From NCBI GenBank assembly GCA_029233925.1, contig JARGOX010000027.1, positions 23,476 to 87,475 on the forward strand: DNA of 64,000 bases, written 5' to 3'. Every line of letters starts with the position of its first letter. The first letter of the stretch is position 1. The position numbers were made by a program, and so were the translations under genes. Positions 60,670-64,000 of the stretch are shown here, piece after piece. The notes under the pieces were generated by a model. It had not been told where the DNA came from. It searched no databases and worked only from the letters and a program-made list of their open reading frames with translations. The stretch is from Rhizobiaceae bacterium. GTDB taxonomy: Bacteria > Pseudomonadota > Alphaproteobacteria > Rhizobiales > Rhizobiaceae.

Positions 60670-60864
60670 TGTCTCGTGCTCTTGACCCGTTGTTCCAAAA
60701 CCTATGTGGCGCATGCGGGTCGCCAGCGCAAGGTTGGAACTAAGCCCTTCGCAGACTTCAATTTCCCCCGATGTGACAAAGAAGGATAAAAAAGCGTAAC
60801 AAGCCCTTGTGTGTGTGATGGCGATTTGGTACATGCCGCTCGCCGGTAACGGCTTCTACTGCGT

Positions 60865-60951
60865 GCGGTCGTGGCGGAATTGGTAGACGCGCAGCGTTGA
60901 GGTCGCTGTGGGGTAACTCCCGTGGAAGTTCGAGTCTTCTCGACCGCACCA
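60865..60951 (+). tRNA. tRNA-Leu (anticodon GAG)
   Basis: Acceptor strands GCGGTCG and CGACCGC pair; the anticodon stem CAGCG/CGCTG encloses loop TTGAGGT with anticodon GAG at 60899-60901. There is a long variable arm, as in class II tRNAs, a TTCGAGT T-loop, and an encoded CCA end. Confidence 0.96.
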
Positions 60952-60955
60952 AAAC

Positions 60956-60979
60956 CACTCCTTGAGGGTGTTGTTTTTT
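60956..60979 (+). terminator. Terminator after tRNA-Leu
   Basis: CACTC pairs with GGGTG (one GU pair) around CTTGA and is followed by TTGTTTTTT. Confidence 0.7.
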
Positions 60980-61370
60980 AAGCATAACATGACGTTAGAG
61001 TCCCTCCTGAGACACAAAACAGGGAGCATTGGGGACATTTCGCATAGTTGTTGTGATGAAGCTCAAATACGTTGATGAACTGGTTGGGGCCGTAAACGGT
61101 TCCGCCGCAGGTATACTAAAGCCTTTGCTCAGGTGCTGGGCGACTCCGTTTTTCAAGTCGCGATGAAGGCATGTGAAGGCGCGGAGTTCTTCACGGAACA
61201 CACAATACTCCTTTCCGAATATGAGAAAATCGTGGCGAAAGCCCGACGTAAGGCTGCCGAGAAGGGAAGCTTTCTCCCCTTGAACACTGGCGTGATGCGG
61301 CAATGGCTGGACCTGTCGCGGTTTGATTCCGCTCCTTTGATAGCATTTACTGCAACAAAGGAGACGAACT
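60980..61370 (+). other. Accessory DNA after tRNA-Leu with a decayed ORF
   Basis: About 390 bases between the tRNA and the IS3 orfA. A frame starting MKLKYVDELVGAVNGSAAG near 61056 looks like the N-terminus of a small Cro-like DNA-binding protein but stops soon after. A second frame continues with YTKAFAQVLGDSVFQVAMKAC and KARRKAAEKGSF. Together they may be the remains of a phage- or island-type regulator broken by a frameshift. The left end of the IS3 element must also lie here. Confidence 0.35.
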
Positions 61371-61612
61371 ATGAGACTGAAACGGACGGAGGAATTTCGC
61401 AAGGATGCGGTGCGGATCGCGCTGACCAGTGGGCTAACGCGTAAGCAGGTGGCTGATGATTTGGGTATCGGGATGTCGACGCTGAACAAGTGGATCACGG
61501 CGCATCGAGACCTGGATGTGGTGTCAAAGGAAGATTTGAGCCTCGCCCAAGAGAATGACCGGCTTCGACGCGAGAACCGTCTTCTCAAGGAGGAGAGGGA
61601 GATCCTAAAAAA
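61371..61612 (+). pseudogene. IS3-family OrfA, 5' part, disrupted by IS110
   Basis: The N-terminal 80 residues of an IS3 OrfA: RLKRTEEFRKDAVRIALTSG, the helix-turn-helix TRKQVADDLGIGMSTLNKW, then the leucine-zipper-like LAQENDRLRRENRLLKEEREILK. The frame is interrupted after CTAAAAAA at 61612. Reading on would add foreign residues from the inserted element. The missing C-terminus (ATQFFAGLKP) lies at 63224-63256. Confidence 0.85.
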
Positions 61613-61849
61613 CCGTTCCGGGTTGGGGCCCGCCTGTGCGCGGTAGAAACAGCCTGTGCTATGGTCGCGCCATGAAGGGCAGCGGCCGTTCGCTTATTGG
61701 TGGTCTGCCTTGGGGCAGAACCCCGTTAAAAAACGTGGTCCATGGGTTGATGCGAACTTGAGAGTGGTGACGCCGCTTTGCGGTGATCCCGGTTAGGAAG
61801 ATGACGGATTTGCATAGCCTACGCCCTTCTGTTGCCGACAGGAGGATAG
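61613..61849 (+). ncRNA. Candidate bridge RNA region of the IS110 element
   Basis: IS110-group elements encode a structured guide RNA in the 5' non-coding end. Here three hairpins can form: GGTCTGCC/GGCAG-A-ACC at 61702-61722, ACC-C-CGTT/AACG-T-GGT at 61720-61739 (alternative to the first at its base) and CGCCGC/GCGGTG at 61771-61785. The loop of the second holds TTAAAAAACG, resembling the CTAAAAAAGC target in the IS3 gene. The assignment rests on the family and location; ends and folding are not proven. Confidence 0.4.
61645..61654 (+). repeat. Subterminal inverted repeat, left
   Basis: AGAAACAGCC, the exact reverse complement of GGCTGTTTCT at 63208-63217 near the right end of the IS110-family element. 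Confidence 0.65.
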
Positions 61850-63220
61850 ATGATGGCAAAGCAAAAGACCGGACGGACCCCAGCAATTGAGACCGTGAAC
61901 ATCGGCGCCGCCGCTGTTGATATCGGCTCGCGTGAACATATGGCAGCGGTGAACCCCGACGTAACAGACACACCGGTGCGTGCGTTTGGGACCTTCACGC
62001 ATGACCTGCATGATCTCGCTGACTGGTTCAAATCTCACGGTGTGACCAGTATCGCGATGGAATCCACCGGTGTGTACTGGATCCCAGCCTACGAGATACT
62101 CGAGCAGCATGGCCTTGAGGTTATTCTGGTCAACGCCCGTTACGCCAAGAACGTGCCCGGCCGGAAGACCGACGTCAGCGATGCTAGTTGGTTGCGACAG
62201 TTGCATTCTTATGGGTTGTTGCGTGGCAGCTTTCGGCCATCTGCCGAGATCGCCACTCTGCGGGCGTATCTGCGGCAGCGAGAGCGGTTGGTGGAATATG
62301 CGGCGGCTCATATCCAGCAAATGCAGAAAGCACTGATGGAGATGAACCTCCAGCTGCATCATGTTGTGTCTGACATCACAGGTATTACGGGGATGAAGAT
62401 CATCCGTGCGATTGTCGCGGGCGAACGGGATTTGAACGTGTTAGCCGCATATCGCGACGTCCGTTGCAAGGCTTCAACACAGACAATCAAAGCCGCGCTC
62501 AATGGCAATGACCGCCCCGAACATATCTTCGCGCTGACCCAGTCGCTCGGACTCTATGACTTCTGTCAGGCCAAGATGCTGGAATGTGATCGTCATCTTG
62601 AGGCGACGCTGGCAGCATTGGGTGCAGATGCTGAACACGACCCCAGTCAGCTGCCACGTCCACGCACAAAAACCAAGCAGGTGAGCACGCCCTCATTTGA
62701 TGTCCGGGCCGCGCTGTTTGGTGTCCTCGGCGTTGATCTGACCGAGATCCATGGGATGGGGCCCTCGCTGTCGCTCAAACTGGTTGGCGAATGTGGAACG
62801 GACCTGCGTGCATGGCCGAGCGCCAAACACTTCACGTCTTGGCTGTGTCTGGCACCAGGCAACAAGATATCTGGCGGTAAGGTGCTGTCATCGCGGACAA
62901 GGCGATCTTCTAGCCGTGCGGCGGCCCTGTTGCGTTTGGCTGCGGTCACGATCGGTCGCAGCGATACCGCTCTGGGGGCTTTCTACCGGAGATTGGCGGC
63001 ACGGGCCGGCAAGGCCAAAGCGGTCACAGCGACAGCGCGCAAGATTGCCGTTCTGTTCTACAACACCCTTCGACACGGCATGACCTACAAAGACCCCGGC
63101 GCGTCTCATTATGAGGAACGATACCGCAATCGCGTGCTCGGTAATCTCAAGCGTCGAGCCAAGTCATTCGGTTATGATTTGCAAGAATTACCACAAAAGG
63201 CAGACATGGCTGTTTCTTAG
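61850..63220 (+). CDS. IS110-family transposase
   Basis: A 456-residue RNA-guided-type recombinase of the IS110 family. The N-terminal RuvC-like DEDD domain has AAVDIGSREHMAAV, IAMESTGVYWIPAYEIL and NVPGRKTDVSDASWL. A coiled-coil region follows (about residues 140-170), then the C-terminal Tnp domain with IHGMGPSLSLKLVGECG, LAPGNKISGGKVLSSRTRRSSSRAA and conserved serines that would form the covalent DNA link. ATGs 61850 and 61853 both follow GGAGG. The stop lies two bases from the right end of the element. Confidence 0.93.
   Translation: MMAKQKTGRTPAIETVNIGAAAVDIGSREHMAAVNPDVTDTPVRAFGTFTHDLHDLADWFKSHGVTSIAMESTGVYWIPAYEILEQHGLEVILVNARYAKNVPGRKTDVSDASWLRQLHSYGLLRGSFRPSAEIATLRAYLRQRERLVEYAAAHIQQMQKALMEMNLQLHHVVSDITGITGMKIIRAIVAGERDLNVLAAYRDVRCKASTQTIKAALNGNDRPEHIFALTQSLGLYDFCQAKMLECDRHLEATLAALGADAEHDPSQLPRPRTKTKQVSTPSFDVRAALFGVLGVDLTEIHGMGPSLSLKLVGECGTDLRAWPSAKHFTSWLCLAPGNKISGGKVLSSRTRRSSSRAAALLRLAAVTIGRSDTALGAFYRRLAARAGKAKAVTATARKIAVLFYNTLRHGMTYKDPGASHYEERYRNRVLGNLKRRAKSFGYDLQELPQKADMAVS
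63208..63217 (-). repeat. Subterminal inverted repeat, right
   Basis: GGCTGTTTCT lies inside the last codons of the transposase gene (MAVS-stop) and is the exact reverse complement of the left copy at 61645-61654. Confidence 0.65.
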
Positions 63221-63223
63221 GAA

Positions 63224-63256
63224 GCCACCCAGTTCTTCGCGGGCCTAAAGCCATGA
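63224..63256 (+). pseudogene. IS3-family OrfA, 3' remnant
   Basis: Codes for ATQFFAGLKP and stop, the C-terminal end of the OrfA interrupted at 61612. Its TGA overlaps the ATG of orfB (ATGA). Confidence 0.8.
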
Positions 63257-64000
63257 GGTTCAGGTTCATCGAAGAACATAGTCGCAGCTTTCCAGCTCAT
63301 AGATTGTGCGCAGTTGTCGGTGTCAGCACGCGTGGTTTGCGTGCATTCCGCAGTCGTCCCGCTAGCCGCAGACAACGCCGTGATCTGGTGACGTTGGCGC
63401 ATATCAAAGAACAGTCACGTCTCAGTCTGGGCAGCTACGGTAGGCCGCGGATGACGCAAGAGCTGAAAGAGATCGGCTTAGATGTTGGGCATCGCTGTGT
63501 GGGCAGATTGATGCGCCAGAACGGCATATCTGTTGTACGAACCCGCAAACACAAGGTGACGACAGACAGCAATCACAAGTTCAACATCGCGCCCAATCTG
63601 CTGGATCGTGACTTCACAGCTGATCAACCCAATCACAAATGGGCTGGCGACATCAGCTATGTGTGGACCCGTGAAGGCTGGTTGTATCTTGCTGTGATCC
63701 TGGATCTTCATTCCCGGCGTGTCATTGGTTGGGCCGTCAGCAATCGGATGAAACGTGATCTGGCGATCCGGGCATTGAAGATGGCTATCGCATTCCGTGC
63801 GCCACCCAACGGCTGCATCCATCACACTGATCGCGGTAGCCAATATTGTTCTCACGACTATCAGAAGATCTTGCGTCAGAACGGTTTCAGAGGGTCAATG
63901 AGCGGCAAGGGTAATTGCTATGACAACGCCGCTGTCGAAACCTTCTTCAAGACCATAAAGGCTGAGCTCATCTGGCGAAGCTCATGGGAAAATCGCAGGC
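63253..64000 (+). CDS. IS3-family OrfB transposase (3'-truncated by window)
   Basis: At least 249 residues, frame open at the window end. The N-terminal part MRFRFIEEHSRSFPAHRLC and LSLGSYGRPRMTQELKEIG is typical. The integrase core shows the DDE triad: D in WAGDISYV, D in HTDRGSQY and E in NAAVETFF. It needs OrfA for transposition, which is disrupted here, so the copy is probably immobile. Confidence 0.92.
   Translation, partial: MRFRFIEEHSRSFPAHRLCAVVGVSTRGLRAFRSRPASRRQRRDLVTLAHIKEQSRLSLGSYGRPRMTQELKEIGLDVGHRCVGRLMRQNGISVVRTRKHKVTTDSNHKFNIAPNLLDRDFTADQPNHKWAGDISYVWTREGWLYLAVILDLHSRRVIGWAVSNRMKRDLAIRALKMAIAFRAPPNGCIHHTDRGSQYCSHDYQKILRQNGFRGSMSGKGNCYDNAAVETFFKTIKAELIWRSSWENRR

Larger units (their letters stand above)
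61613..63222 (+). mobile_element. IS110-family insertion sequence
   Basis: About 1610 bases bounded by the two halves of the IS3 orfA. Rejoining CTAAAAAA with the downstream A-GCC-ACC-CAG restores the OrfA frame, which fixes the ends to within one or two bases of an A run. The element carries one transposase gene, about 237 bases of non-coding DNA before it and almost none after. No clear target duplication is visible, as usual for the family. Confidence 0.88.
61371..64000 (+). mobile_element. IS3-family element, interrupted and cut by window end
   Basis: OrfA (HTH) and OrfB (DDE integrase) of one IS3-family element are present in order, but orfA is split by an IS110-family insertion. The continuation of orfA reappears right after the insertion (frame for ATQFFAGLKP, stop at 63254-63256) and overlaps the orfB start. 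The left terminal repeat was not located; the right end lies outside the window. Confidence 0.85.

Noticed and set aside
60995..61588. 197-codon minus-strand frame after tRNA-Leu
   Set aside because: Lies opposite the IS3 orfA and reads as a basic, Ser-rich shadow.

Overview
The window reads as a chromosomal segment of an alphaproteobacterium, most likely of the order Hyphomicrobiales (Rhizobiales). Grounds: the run rpsB-tsf-pyrH-frr-uppS-cdsA-rseP-bamA-lpxD-fabZ-lpxA-lpxI-lpxB (LpxI rather than LpxH, no dxr between cdsA and rseP), an EipB-type envelope protein, a glnB-glnA pair, and a GAAC-N7-GAAC LexA box of the alphaproteobacterial type. The placement is inferred from gene content and order; no database search was possible.

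Layout. (1) 1-8197: the right part of a prophage of podovirus-like type: adaptor, large structural protein, GNAT-like protein, internal virion-like protein, a DUF1330 cargo gene with its own terminator, tail fibre, an AT-rich FkbM methyltransferase, then a lysis module (lysozyme, holin-like proteins, small membrane protein). No integrase or att site is visible. (2) 8501-12796: AT-rich surface-glycan genes (sugar O-methyltransferase, two glycosyltransferases, one frameshifted glycosyltransferase) that look horizontally acquired. (3) 13016-18767: ridA-gdpD-GNAT operon, divergent eipB, a Nudix gene and a phosphate transporter. (4) 18992-32398: translation factors, UMP kinase, undecaprenyl and phospholipid synthesis, outer-membrane assembly and lipid A synthesis, mostly tightly packed. 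(5) 32455-37014: gcvT-gcvH-gcvP on the minus strand behind a tandem glycine riboswitch. (6) 37158-42372: a secreted hydrolase, an array of palindromic repeats, glnB-glnA behind a sigma-54-type promoter, nnrD and a cupin. (7) 42409-50583: uvrA and ssb diverging around a LexA box, marC, gyrA. (8) 50673-55427: two tiny membrane-protein genes, coaD, two cyclophilins, queA-tgt. (9) 55437-60669: formaldehyde detoxification (frmA-yaiI-fghA), an XRE regulator, an EamA transporter, a small ion channel, lipB. (10) 60865-64000: tRNA-Leu(GAG) followed by accessory DNA in which an IS110-family element has split orfA of an IS3-family element.

The points most worth following are the IS110 insertion with a long 5' non-coding end that could encode a bridge RNA and an unusual inverted-repeat pair; two unlisted 40-45-residue membrane proteins after gyrA; a tRNA-guanine transglycosylase lacking three of the four zinc ligands; and the glycan-modifying genes in and beside the prophage. 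I did not find a clearly new multi-gene defence or metabolic system.
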